NCBI GenBank assembly: GCA_024227155.1
Contig: JAAELB010000288.1
Coordinates: 1-38,674, forward strand
DNA from: Desulfobulbaceae bacterium
GTDB taxonomy: Bacteria; Desulfobacterota; Desulfobulbia; Desulfobulbales; Desulfocapsaceae
Direction of reading: 5' to 3'
DNA length: 38,674 nt
Below, piece by piece: positions 7,930-15,486 of this stretch (positions within the stretch are counted from its first letter, which is position 1; each line of letters opens with the position of its first letter). The notes under the pieces are model-generated. The model ran no database searches. It worked only from the letters and a program-made list of their open reading frames with translations, and was not told the origin of the DNA. A program made the translations under genes and the position numbers.

Positions 7930-9099
7930 ATGAAAACTTTTCCTCAATTGAATTTTGACCTTGGAGATACCGCGAGTCTGCTACGAGAATCTGTGCAGGG
8001 TTTCGTCAGCACAGAAATTGCCCCCTTTGCAGCTGATATTGACCGCGAGGACCACTTTCCGACAGAGCTTTGGCAGAAGATGGGCGCCTTAGGCCTTTTG
8101 GGTATTACCGTTTCGGATAAATATGGCGGTGCGGAGATGGGCTACCTTGAGCATGCCATCGCCGTGGAAGAGATCAGCCGGGGATCAGCCTCAGTAGGCC
8201 TTGCCTACGGTGCCCACTCCAATCTTTGTGTGAACCAGATCAACCGAAACGGAACAACCGAGCAAAAAGAACGCTACCTCCCCAAGCTTATTACCGGTGA
8301 ACATATCGGTGCCTTAGCCATGAGCGAGGCGGGGGCAGGCTCTGATGTCGTCAGCATGCGCCTGCGAGCTGTCAAGCAGGGAGATGTCTATATCCTCAAC
8401 GGCACAAAAATGTGGATCACCAACGGCCCCAATGCCGATGTGTTGGTGGTTTATGCCAAGACTTCACCGGAAAAACTACACCAGGGCATCACAGCCTTTC
8501 TGGTAGAAAAAGACATGGCCGGATTCTCCACCAGCCCCAAACTCGATAAGCTTGGGATGCGTGGTTCACCCACCTGCGAGCTGGTCTTTGCAGATTGCGC
8601 AGTGCCAGCGCAAAACATCCTTGGCAGGCTCGATCGTGGAGTCGAGGTTTTAATGAGCGGTCTAGACTACGAACGATTGGTACTGTCTGGGGGGCCGTTA
8701 GGTATTATGACAGCTTGCATGGATGTGGTTTTACCGTATATTCATGAGCGTCACCAATTTGGTCGACCAATTGGGGAATTCGAGCTGATGCAGGGCAAGC
8801 TCGCTGATATGTATGCGACCTGGAACGCCTGCCGGTCGTATGTGTATACAGTTGCAAAAGCTGCTGATAACGGCAATAATATTCGTAAAGATGCTGCCGC
8901 CGTCATTCTCTATGCAGCTGAACGAGCGACCTGGATGGCTCTTGAGGCCATCCAGTGCCTCGGTGGTAACGGGTATATCAACGAATTTCCTACCGGCCGG
9001 CTGCTGCGTGATGCGAAACTGTACGAGATCGGGGCCGGCACCAGTGAAATTCGCCGGATGCTCATCGGACGTGAATTGTTCAAAGACACTGAAGATTAA
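7930..9099 (+). CDS. liuA: Isovaleryl-CoA dehydrogenase
   Basis: A 389-residue acyl-CoA dehydrogenase with the usual three-domain length. The catalytic base is placed as in isovaleryl-CoA dehydrogenases: [15 protein letters not shown] carries Glu248, while the position used as base in other family members reads [12 protein letters not shown], with no glutamate. The FAD/substrate segment [13 protein letters not shown] and the ECLGGNGY-like [20 protein letters not shown] are present. It oxidises isovaleryl-CoA to 3-methylcrotonyl-CoA, passing electrons to ETF, the first committed step feeding the carboxylase encoded on the other strand. GGAG lies 6 nt before the start. Confidence 0.95.
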   Translation: MKTFPQLNFDLGDTASLLRESVQGFVSTEIAPFAADIDREDHFPTELWQKMGALGLLGITVSDKYGGAEMGYLEHAIAVEEISRGSASVGLAYGAHSNLCVNQINRNGTTEQKERYLPKLITGEHIGALAMSEAGAGSDVVSMRLRAVKQGDVYILNGTKMWITNGPNADVLVVYAKTSPEKLHQGITAFLVEKDMAGFSTSPKLDKLGMRGSPTCELVFADCAVPAQNILGRLDRGVEVLMSGLDYERLVLSGGPLGIMTACMDVVLPYIHERHQFGRPIGEFELMQGKLADMYATWNACRSYVYTVAKAADNGNNIRKDAAAVILYAAERATWMALEAIQCLGGNGYINEFPTGRLLRDAKLYEIGAGTSEIRRMLIGRELFKDTED

Positions 9100-9197
9100 C
9101 CCACAAACAGCAAGAAAGACAAAAGATAAGGTCATCAACCAAACAAAAAAATTTTTCTTCAGAAGATTACGAGAAGCCCCCCCAAAGGAGAGTCACA

Positions 9198-9788
9198 ATG
9201 CCAGGTAAAGACATGAAAATTGGAGAAAGGATCAGGAGCCTGAGAAAGGCAAAAGGACTGTCTTTAGAACAACTTTCAGAACAATCAGGAATAGCAGAGG
9301 AGACTCTCTACGGCATTGAAGGCAATTTAATCTCACCGCCACTTGGAAATATCGTCAGTCTAGCAAAGCTATTTGAGATTTCAGTGGGAGAATTTTTCGG
9401 AGAGGGCGGCGACGCTCCCTATTGTATTGTCAGAAGTGATGACAGAAAAACCATTTCCCGCTTCAACTCAACTGACGGCAGTTCCGCCGGTTACAGTTAC
9501 GCATCCCTTGGCTATAAGAAAAAAAACCGGAACATGGAGCCTTTTCTGGTAACACTAACCCCATCCGAAGCCAAAGATATCGAACCAAACCAGCATATCG
9601 GCGAGGAAATTCTCTTTGTCCTTGAGGGCGAAGTTGAGGTCAGACTGATGGACCAGACAGAAATCCTCTGCCCCGGAGATTCTATCTATTACGATTCAAC
9701 CATGCCCCATGTTGTACTATGTCATGGCCAGGAGCCGGCAACAATACTGGCGGTAATTTACGCCAAAGAAGAAATGATTATCCTGTAG
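9198..9788 (+). CDS. Second XRE-cupin regulator
   Basis: A 196-residue paralogue of the regulator at 7256, with the same order: XRE helix-turn-helix (residues about 7-65, IGERIRSLRKAKGLSLEQLS) and a C-terminal cupin (about 110-190, IGEEILFVLEGEVEVRLMDQ; CPGDSIYYDSTMPHVV). AAAGGAG precedes the start. It follows isovaleryl-CoA dehydrogenase by 98 bp on the same strand. The cupin keeps a histidine in MPHVV and resembles the MerR/PuuR-like XRE-cupin group. Its target could be the same cluster or a neighbouring pathway; no copy of the AGTTAATATT palindrome was seen next to it. Confidence 0.88.
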   Translation: MPGKDMKIGERIRSLRKAKGLSLEQLSEQSGIAEETLYGIEGNLISPPLGNIVSLAKLFEISVGEFFGEGGDAPYCIVRSDDRKTISRFNSTDGSSAGYSYASLGYKKKNRNMEPFLVTLTPSEAKDIEPNQHIGEEILFVLEGEVEVRLMDQTEILCPGDSIYYDSTMPHVVLCHGQEPATILAVIYAKEEMIIL

Positions 9789-10160
9789 GGTGGAGTCACG
9801 TGCAACAACCGCCAGGGACTGATCTATTGAGAGTGTTTGCTTTGAAAAGATAGATATAGCTCGAGACTGCAACCCTGGCATCTTACAATAACGTGGCTGT
9901 ATGCTGTCCGCAAAATACAAGGATCCTCCGTATCATGTAACACTCCATCGACAACAGCAAACTTGGCTCTGGCCCCCATCCGGACCAGAGCCGTCAACAC
10001 CAGAAATACACTACCCGATATCGGGTCGATATAGCCCGATACGTGTACACATCCCCCTCTTTACTGCCTGGACATTTCACGGAAAACTCTCTAGTATGCA
10101 CCACAGAATCAATTAAGCCAATCAATCTACAATTGTGAATATTCAAAAAAAGGGAAGAAC
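9789..10160. other. Gene-free stretch with two palindromes
   Basis: No convincing gene. There is an 8-bp stem GGCTCTGG/CCAGAGCC (9965-9972 with 9985-9992), possibly a terminator hairpin although no T-run follows, and a perfect palindrome CCCGATATCGGG at 10013-10024 with a related CCCGATA just after it. These could be regulatory sites for the lipoprotein gene that follows. Confidence 0.4.
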
Positions 10161-10805
10161 ATGAAAGCCACAAGCTCTATTTTTATATCGCTGGTCCTTG
10201 TCATACTGTTAAGTTCGTGCGCCAGTCTCGACACCAATCAGAAACAGGGAACCGCCATAGGCGCCGGCGTAGGTGCCGGGGTCGGTGCTGTACTCGGCCA
10301 GGCCATCGGCGGGGATACCGAATCGACAATGATTGGTGCGGGTATTGGCGCTGCACTCGGCGGCATCGCCGGCAACCAGGCTGGACTATATATGGACAAA
10401 CAGGAACAAGAACTACGCAATGTCATGGCCAGATCGGAAGCGGCCAGTATCCGCCGCAGCCAGGATGTCCTGATCGCCACCTTCAAGGGAGAGGCCTTCT
10501 TCGAATACGATTCCAGTTCGTTGCTGCCCGGGGGGTACAACGAGGTCGTCCGAATGGCGTCAGTGCTCAACAAATACCCCCAGACTCAGATCGAGGTGGG
10601 CGGCCATACCGACGCACGGGGATCCGAGCAGTATAATCAACAGCTTTCCTTGCGACGGGCGCGGGCTGTTGAAAGGGCCCTCATCCAACAAGGGGTGGCC
10701 CCCAGCAGAATCAGGGCGATCGGCTATGGCGAAAGCCGCCCTATATCCTCAAGTCACGCCATGAACAGGCGGGTTGAGGTGGTCATTATTCCGGTGACCT
10801 ACTAA
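10161..10805 (+). CDS. OmpA-family lipoprotein with glycine zipper
   Basis: A 214-residue outer-membrane lipoprotein. The signal peptide ends in the lipobox LLSSC, with acylated Cys20. Residues about 30-75 form a glycine zipper (IGAGVGAGVGAVLGQAIGG and IGAGIGAALGGIAGNQAG), and the C-terminal 110 residues are an OmpA-like peptidoglycan-binding domain (VGGHTDARGSEQYNQQLSLR; RIRAIGYGESRPI; NRRVEVVI). It resembles the YiaD/Pal-like group that anchors the outer membrane to the cell wall. A weak AAGGGAAG ribosome site precedes the ATG. It stands alone, with large gaps on both sides. Confidence 0.92.
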   Translation: MKATSSIFISLVLVILLSSCASLDTNQKQGTAIGAGVGAGVGAVLGQAIGGDTESTMIGAGIGAALGGIAGNQAGLYMDKQEQELRNVMARSEAASIRRSQDVLIATFKGEAFFEYDSSSLLPGGYNEVVRMASVLNKYPQTQIEVGGHTDARGSEQYNQQLSLRRARAVERALIQQGVAPSRIRAIGYGESRPISSSHAMNRRVEVVIIPVTY

Positions 10806-10906
10806 ACATTGACTACTACTCCACCAAAGATCAGATAAGATTTACGGGTACGAAATAATGAATAACTATCAACGCCTGCAAGGTTATTAAACTGGTAGTT
10901 ATTTGT

Positions 10907-11080
10907 TTATCCTTTCCCCTCCCCCTTCATACAAACACCTATAATTCTGCACTCAATCATATGAACGGGGAGGCTTACAAGAGTGCCACCAAGCTGTTCA
11001 CTGAGCTGGCCCCAACATCGGGTTATCACCTGGTAATGCGGAAAATCAAACCTCTTAATGCCGATGCTGATTTTTCTCAT
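10907..11080 (-). CDS. Possible small protein, unknown function
   Basis: A 57-residue frame (MRKISIGIKRFDFPHYQVIT...) with GGAG 10 nt before the ATG at 11080. No family is recognised and it may be chance. The surrounding gap (10806-11283) holds nothing else clear except the hairpin at 11231-11251. Confidence 0.25.
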   Translation of the reverse strand: MRKISIGIKRFDFPHYQVITRCWGQLSEQLGGTLVSLPVHMIECRIIGVCMKGEGKG

Positions 11081-11230
11081 ATCTGGTAGTCTCCTGCCTG
11101 AATAAACTCCCAAACTTTTCTTTCAAAAACAACATCAAGCGCTTCAACGCAGATAACTATATCAAGGTTCATTGTCGCTCTGTTAAGGCGTGTAAAGGCA
11201 TTCGTCGAGACGAAAATGATATCCAATAAC

Positions 11231-11251
11231 AATGCTCAATCATCGAGCATT
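11231..11251 (-). terminator. Possible terminator of the selenoprotein gene
   Basis: AATGCTC/GAGCATT, a 7-bp stem with a 7-nt loop, about 33 nt past the stop of the gene ending at 11284. Followed on the minus strand by a weakly T-rich stretch (GTTATTGG), so termination is plausible but not strong. Confidence 0.35.
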
Positions 11252-11283
11252 CCAAATTATCTCTGTTCCCAGAAAATCTACCG

Positions 11284-12192
11284 CTACTCCTGATGAAGGA
11301 GGTGAATTGCTTCTTCAAGTCCTATTTGCTCATCATTGCCAATGTCCTCAATATCATTAATTCCGGCAGGGTTCTGGCCTGCGAGAATGAGTAACGTTTT
11401 CATGGCACCTTCAAGTGCTCCAGGTTCTGGTTCTATAGCTGACTGGAGCATATCGTAATGCGTTGAACCTGCTGGGCGGTAGTCAAGGAAAACAACAGCG
11501 TGGAGCGAAGACCAAGCGACATCTGTCAAATCCTCGATCTGAAGGCTGTAGGTGTTTGAATCCTCATTGAGCAAAGGTGGTGTAACATATGTACGGGCAC
11601 TGGACACTACATAACTACCAGTGAGACCTGAGGATGAATTGTCATCATAAACAATAGCATAAAGGGTAGCCAGATTTGCACCTGACAAGGTTACACCACT
11701 TAAATTTGTTACATCGATATCGAACTGAAGGCTATCCCCAATACGATTCACTACTGCACTAATTGCAGCTCCTGGGGATCTAGTCAAGGCAGAGTCAATC
11801 AAATCCCTATAGACTGCTTGATAGTCAACGTAACCATTACTGATTTGATTGCCACTATCAACCATGACTAGAGGTAGCATGACAGTGCCGCCGTTTCCAT
11901 GAGATGCCCACCAACGTGATTCTCGGGCACCGTCTACTGGACTGTCCACATCTTGTTCAAAAAAAACAACCGGTTTTCCTTGTGCGTCATAATCAATCAT
12001 TAAAGATGTAACCGCTTGACCAGCAGCCTGACTTAGTCCTCAGGTTGGTCGGAGAAAACTTTCAAAAAGAACATTTCTTTTTGTCGCACTCCCCTCAAGC
12101 TGCATAGGCCATTGTCCTGCTAACGCATTCTTTGCAGGTGGGATGAGAAAAGAGGCGATTAATAAGAATGAGGTTAAAAAATATTTTATCAT
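11284..12192 (-). CDS. Secreted thioredoxin-fold/Omp28-like protein, probable selenoprotein (in-frame TGA)
   Basis: Reading from the ATG at 12192 gives a signal peptide (MIKYFLTSFLLIASFLIPPA...NALA), then RNVLFESFLRPT, an in-frame TGA at 12040-12042 (codon 51), and GLSQAAGQAVTSL, continuing in frame without interruption to 11284 (302 residues with the recoded codon). In Omp28/thioredoxin-like secreted proteins the equivalent stretch is VLxExFTxxxCGxC, so the TGA sits exactly at the first redox cysteine, giving U-G-L-S. A cis-Pro-like LPLVMVDSG and a beta-rich second domain follow. The C-terminus has an EF-hand/dockerin-like tail (DIGNDEQIGLEEAIHLL). A start at the internal ATG (12000) would lack the signal peptide and half the thioredoxin fold. 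Sec is inferred; a nonsense mutation is the alternative. Downstream of TGA a GAC..CAG-GCTG-CTG-GTC stem is possible but weak. Confidence 0.6.
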
Positions 12193-12222
12193 TTCTTTGT
12201 AGTCGTTGTATGTTCTAGATTA

Positions 12223-12543
12223 TTGGCGGATATAGATTGCAGAATACGTATCTGTTCACCAGCACCCCATTTTCGTCCGATCAGGCCTCATGGCATAACC
12301 AATTATAGCCCGGAGATCAGCTTGAACGAATCTGGAGCACTGGACGAACGATTACGGACCTATGTTATGCAATCCTTCGAAGGGGTCGGTGAACACTTAC
12401 CAGAATACTATAAATCTATGGTGACAAAAAGAGATCTAACTGATTTTCTGAAAATATCATCAGCTCAACCTTGCTTAACATTACACTACCTCAAGGAACT
12501 TGGGTGTGATTTTAAAAGATTTCACTATCCAGATACCATGTGA
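12223..12543 (+). CDS. Possible hypothetical protein or gene remnant
   Basis: A 106-residue frame starting 31 bp from the divergent selenoprotein gene. The C-terminal 75 residues (from SPEISLNESGALDERLRTYV on) look protein-like, but the N-terminal part does not, and there is no clear ribosome site. No family recognised. It could be a remnant of a longer gene whose end was replaced by the inverted-repeat element that follows. Confidence 0.3.
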   Translation: MADIDCRIRICSPAPHFRPIRPHGITNYSPEISLNESGALDERLRTYVMQSFEGVGEHLPEYYKSMVTKRDLTDFLKISSAQPCLTLHYLKELGCDFKRFHYPDTM

Positions 12544-12568
12544 AATCAGACAGTAACCTCTTTACCCC

Positions 12569-12745
12569 GTAACTACTCCAAAAGTGGTGGTAACATCCAC
12601 AAAACCACTTTTTGGATCGAAGTCTACGCTATCTCCCGATAAAAGAACTCGGGAATGACAACAGGGGATTGATTGTACATGTCATCCCCGAACGTTTTTA
12701 TCGGGGATCCAGTAGTTATTTTACCACCACTTTTGGAGTAGTTAC
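12569..12745. mobile_element. 177-bp MITE-like element with perfect 25-bp terminal inverted repeats
   Basis: Positions 12569-12593 (starting GTAACTACTCCAAAAG) and 12721-12745 are perfect reverse complements over 25 bp. Inside lies a second inverted repeat (about 12634-12659 with 12686-12712: CCCGATAAAAG...CTCGGGAATGAC / GTCATCCCCGAACG...ATCGGGG) of the same family as 1494-1573. There is no coding capacity. The structure, a palindrome nested in a palindrome, is that of a non-autonomous mobile element. No target-site duplication is obvious. Confidence 0.75.
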
Positions 12746-12930
12746 TTTATCCCGAGCAATTATTGTATTTACAGGATTGAAACTGTTTTGAAATCTTTTT
12801 CTTGCTCTATTATGATCGAAACGACCAACTCTTTCCAGACTCGGTTTCATTGCCTTAATTCGATAGCCATAAAAAACCGGATCCTTTCCATCTAAAACAA
12901 TAAATATGTTCCTTAATTGAGGTAGATAAC

Positions 12931-14595
12931 ATGACTAACAAAACAGATAGTTCTGCCATCCATGAACCCATGAAGCTTAGAATTACCAACTTAAAAAAGC
13001 TATCAGAAGAAACGTTTGATGTATTGATTATTGGGGGTGGTATTAACGGTGCAGTATCAGCTGCGGCATTGTCACAGAAAGGTGTGAGGACCGCTTTGAT
13101 TGACCAGGGAGATTTTGCCGGAATGACGAGTCAGGAATCCTCGAACTTGGCATGGGGCGGTATAAAATATTTGGAAAATCTTGAATTTTTACTGGTGCGA
13201 AAGCTTTGCAAATCCAGAAACCATCTGATCCGCCACTATCCTTCCACAGTAAAAGAAATTCGCTTTTTTACTACCATCGCTAAAGGATTTCGCTTCCCCC
13301 CGATCTTTATTTGGCTTGGAACCTGGCTGTATTGGTTAATTGGCAATTGTTATACCAAAGCACCACGCTTCCTGACCAAGTCGACAATAGAAAAAGACGA
13401 ACCAGTAGTAAACATCGACTCGGCACAAGGTGGATTTGAATACTCTGATGCCTATCTGCATGATAACGATGCCCGGTTTGTCTTTGGTTTTATCCGTTCG
13501 GCTATAACATCAGGGTGTATTGCAGCTAATTATATCAAATTAATTAAGTCAAAACGCGATTATGACGGCAACTGGGTTTCTGAGGTTCAAAATACAATCA
13601 CCGGAGAACAATCCACCATTTGCTCCAAGGTGTTAATTAATGCCACTGGGCCGCTGGTAGACCAATTTAATAAGATCCAAAAACAGCGTACAGACCATCG
13701 TATTGTACTTTCCAAGGGAATTCATTTACTGGTGGAAAAAGTAACACCAAGCAAAAAAGTGTTGGCTTTCTTTGCCAGTGACGGGCGTTTGTTTTTTGTT
13801 ATTCCCATGGGTGCCCGTACTTGTATCGGCACGACAGATACGCCGGTAGACACACCAACCAAAAAAGTGACACCTGAAGACCGCTCTTTTGTACTTAAAA
13901 ACATCAATTCGTTGTTAAATCTTGCCAAGCCGCTTGAGGAGTCTGATATTATTGCAGAGCGTTGTGGAGTCAGGCCATTGGTTGTATCCGGTAAGAGTAA
14001 CGGCTCTGCGGGCTGGATGCAGTTATCGCGGAAGCATGCTGTTGAAGTGAACGTCAGCGATCGATATATGACAATTTTTGGTGGCAAGTTGACGGATTGC
14101 CTTAATGTGGGTGATGAAGTTTGCAAAATCGTGCGGCAAATGGATATCGCAATGCCTTACTATGACTACAAGTGGTATGGAGAGCCGGATGCTGACACAA
14201 GAAATCGTTTTATGCATCAATCCAAACTCATTGGCCTTGATTCTTTGACATCAAAAGCGGCATCCGAACAACTCTCTTCAAGATTGTGGCGGCGTTACGG
14301 GGTAGAAGCGTTTAAACTGTTGGAGATGATACAGGAAGATCCGAATCAGGCGGAAGTACTGATCAAAGGAACAGAATATCTACGCTGTGAAATTCAGGAG
14401 ACAGCACAGCGGGAAATGGTGACAAAGCTGTCCGATTTTTTACGACGACGCTCCAAAATTGCCTTGATCGAACATCGTGAAATAATTCGTAACTCAACAG
14501 GGTTATATGAAGCCTGCAAAATGTTTTTTGGTGAAGAAGCTGATATTAAATTTAAAGAATATTTTGAGGAGACAGATCCGGAAAATATTGATTAA
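12931..14595 (+). CDS. FAD-dependent glycerol-3-phosphate dehydrogenase-like protein
   Basis: A 554-residue flavoprotein of the GlpD family. The FAD-binding Rossmann motif is VLIIGGGINGA (residues about 31-41), followed by the family segment SSNLAWGGIKYLEN, equivalent to SSKLIHGGLRYLE of GlpD. FFVIPMGARTCIGTTDTPVD and the late GGKLTDCLNVGDEV segment are also typical. GlpD oxidises glycerol 3-phosphate to dihydroxyacetone phosphate, giving electrons to quinone at the membrane. Segment 110-150 is hydrophobic and aromatic-rich (FIWLGTWLYWLIGNCY), an insertion that could help membrane contact. No glycerol kinase or transporter is adjacent, so the substrate is uncertain. AATTGAGGTAG precedes the start. 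Confidence 0.85.
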   Translation: MTNKTDSSAIHEPMKLRITNLKKLSEETFDVLIIGGGINGAVSAAALSQKGVRTALIDQGDFAGMTSQESSNLAWGGIKYLENLEFLLVRKLCKSRNHLIRHYPSTVKEIRFFTTIAKGFRFPPIFIWLGTWLYWLIGNCYTKAPRFLTKSTIEKDEPVVNIDSAQGGFEYSDAYLHDNDARFVFGFIRSAITSGCIAANYIKLIKSKRDYDGNWVSEVQNTITGEQSTICSKVLINATGPLVDQFNKIQKQRTDHRIVLSKGIHLLVEKVTPSKKVLAFFASDGRLFFVIPMGARTCIGTTDTPVDTPTKKVTPEDRSFVLKNINSLLNLAKPLEESDIIAERCGVRPLVVSGKSNGSAGWMQLSRKHAVEVNVSDRYMTIFGGKLTDCLNVGDEVCKIVRQMDIAMPYYDYKWYGEPDADTRNRFMHQSKLIGLDSLTSKAASEQLSSRLWRRYGVEAFKLLEMIQEDPNQAEVLIKGTEYLRCEIQETAQREMVTKLSDFLRRRSKIALIEHREIIRNSTGLYEACKMFFGEEADIKFKEYFEETDPENID

Positions 14596-14759
14596 TCGGT
14601 TAACTTTCGCTCTGGGAATACCTGATAAAAATAATTTAGCAAAATAAATGAACTGTGGCAAAGAGTCCCACTATTCCATTATTCTATTGATAGTTAGAGC
14701 GGTTTTTGACCTAAAAGAGCAAGGATTTACAACAAGACGAAAATTATACGGAGGGGTAT

Positions 14760-15011
14760 ATGCAAGAAGCAAGGCCAATACTACCCAAATTGCTGATAAT
14801 GGCAATCCTGCTAGCAGCATTGTGTCTGATTTTGCTTCTATCCGGCATGGGGTTGTTAGTAATGCTCATCTCTGTCTCTAACTTAGGCTTCCTCTTGTGG
14901 TGGTTTACTCGGAGGGCACCACCGGAAGGAGAGATGCCCTGTGCATCAGTCAGCTGTTGCCATTACCTGGAGGAAAGAGAAGAGGAGACAGGATCAGGTC
15001 TTGAATTATAA
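14760..15011 (+). CDS. Small membrane protein, unknown function
   Basis: An 83-residue protein with an excellent ribosome site (GGAGGGG, 5 nt from ATG). Residues about 9-48 are strongly hydrophobic (two close membrane segments, LLIMAILLAALCLILLLSG and LLVMLISVSNLGFLLWWF) followed by RR and a polar tail with a CC pair. The last eight or so codons and the stop come from the palindromic repeat at 14984-15051, so the native C-terminus may have been replaced. No family recognised. Confidence 0.55.
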   Translation: MQEARPILPKLLIMAILLAALCLILLLSGMGLLVMLISVSNLGFLLWWFTRRAPPEGEMPCASVSCCHYLEEREEETGSGLEL

Positions 15012-15051
15012 CTTATCGCTAGCTTTGTTATATTTCAAGACCTGACCCCTC
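14984..15051 (+). repeat. REP-like palindromic repeat, copy P1
   Basis: A 68-bp sequence with 19-bp arms (TCAGGTCTTGAATTATAAC and its near-perfect complement, 18 of 19) around a loop containing CGCTAGC. It matches copy P2 (16945-17012) at 66 of 68 positions in the same orientation. The ends carry (A)GGGTCAGGTC, similar to the GGGGTCAAGTC ends of the RAYT element at 37466-38531, so it is probably mobilised by a related RAYT. Confidence 0.85.
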
Positions 15052-15162
15052 ACTTTTCGTTTTTTGCCAAATTAAGGCTATTTTATTGCGACTAAATAGT
15101 TTTCAATTACGTTGACATAGTCAATACTCATTGTTCTACTGTAGCATTTGAAATGACAACTA

Positions 15163-15422
15163 TTAGTGCCTTACTTCCAGAAAAACGGCAATAAAAAACA
15201 ACTAATCTGGAGACTGTTACGAAATTAGTGCCTTACTCCTGAACTACTGTCATAAAAAACAAGAAACTCAGGAGCTCTTTATGAAATCGAGAGCTTATTT
15301 TTACCGGCAAGGCACTTATCCAGTGATACTAAAAAAGTTTCCGACTTGTCGGGTTAGGTACTTAAATAACCACCAAGGCACTTATCCAAGCATTTCAAAA
15401 AGTTTCGATTTATTCGGGTTAG
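15163..15422 (+). repeat. TTAG-ended multi-stem repeat, compound copy A
   Basis: Two left halves in tandem (15163 TTAGTGCCTTACTTCCAG..., 15225 TTAGTGCCTTACTCCTG...) followed by two right halves (AAGGCACTTATCC ... CCGACTTGTCGGGTTAG ending 15357; AAGGCACTTATCC ... CGATTTATTCGGGTTAG ending 15422). The outer stem AGTGCCTT/AAGGCACT is kept. In the second left half the inner stem is CTCCTGA/TCAGGAG instead of CTCCAG/CTGGAG, a compensatory change. The rest of the gap 15012-15486 shows no gene. Confidence 0.75.
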
Positions 15423-15486
15423 TTGATCATTTCAATAAAGGAAAACAACGACTTGCATATTATTTTAAACATAAAGAGAGGAAAAG

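Noticed and set aside
9901-10116. 71-codon frame before the OmpA-type lipoprotein
   Set aside because: It spans palindromic sequence, lacks a ribosome site and has no protein-like features.
12000-12042. TGA as a tryptophan or otherwise reassigned codon
   Set aside because: TGA is used as the ordinary stop for other genes here, for example the transposase and the carboxylase beta gene, so general reassignment is excluded.
14648-14881. 77-codon frame overlapping the small membrane protein
   Set aside because: It has no ribosome site, and the overlapping 14760 gene has an excellent one and a clear membrane segment pattern.
15163-15422. CRISPR array
   Set aside because: The repeated units are structured halves of different kinds, few in number, without regular unique spacers, and no cas genes are present.
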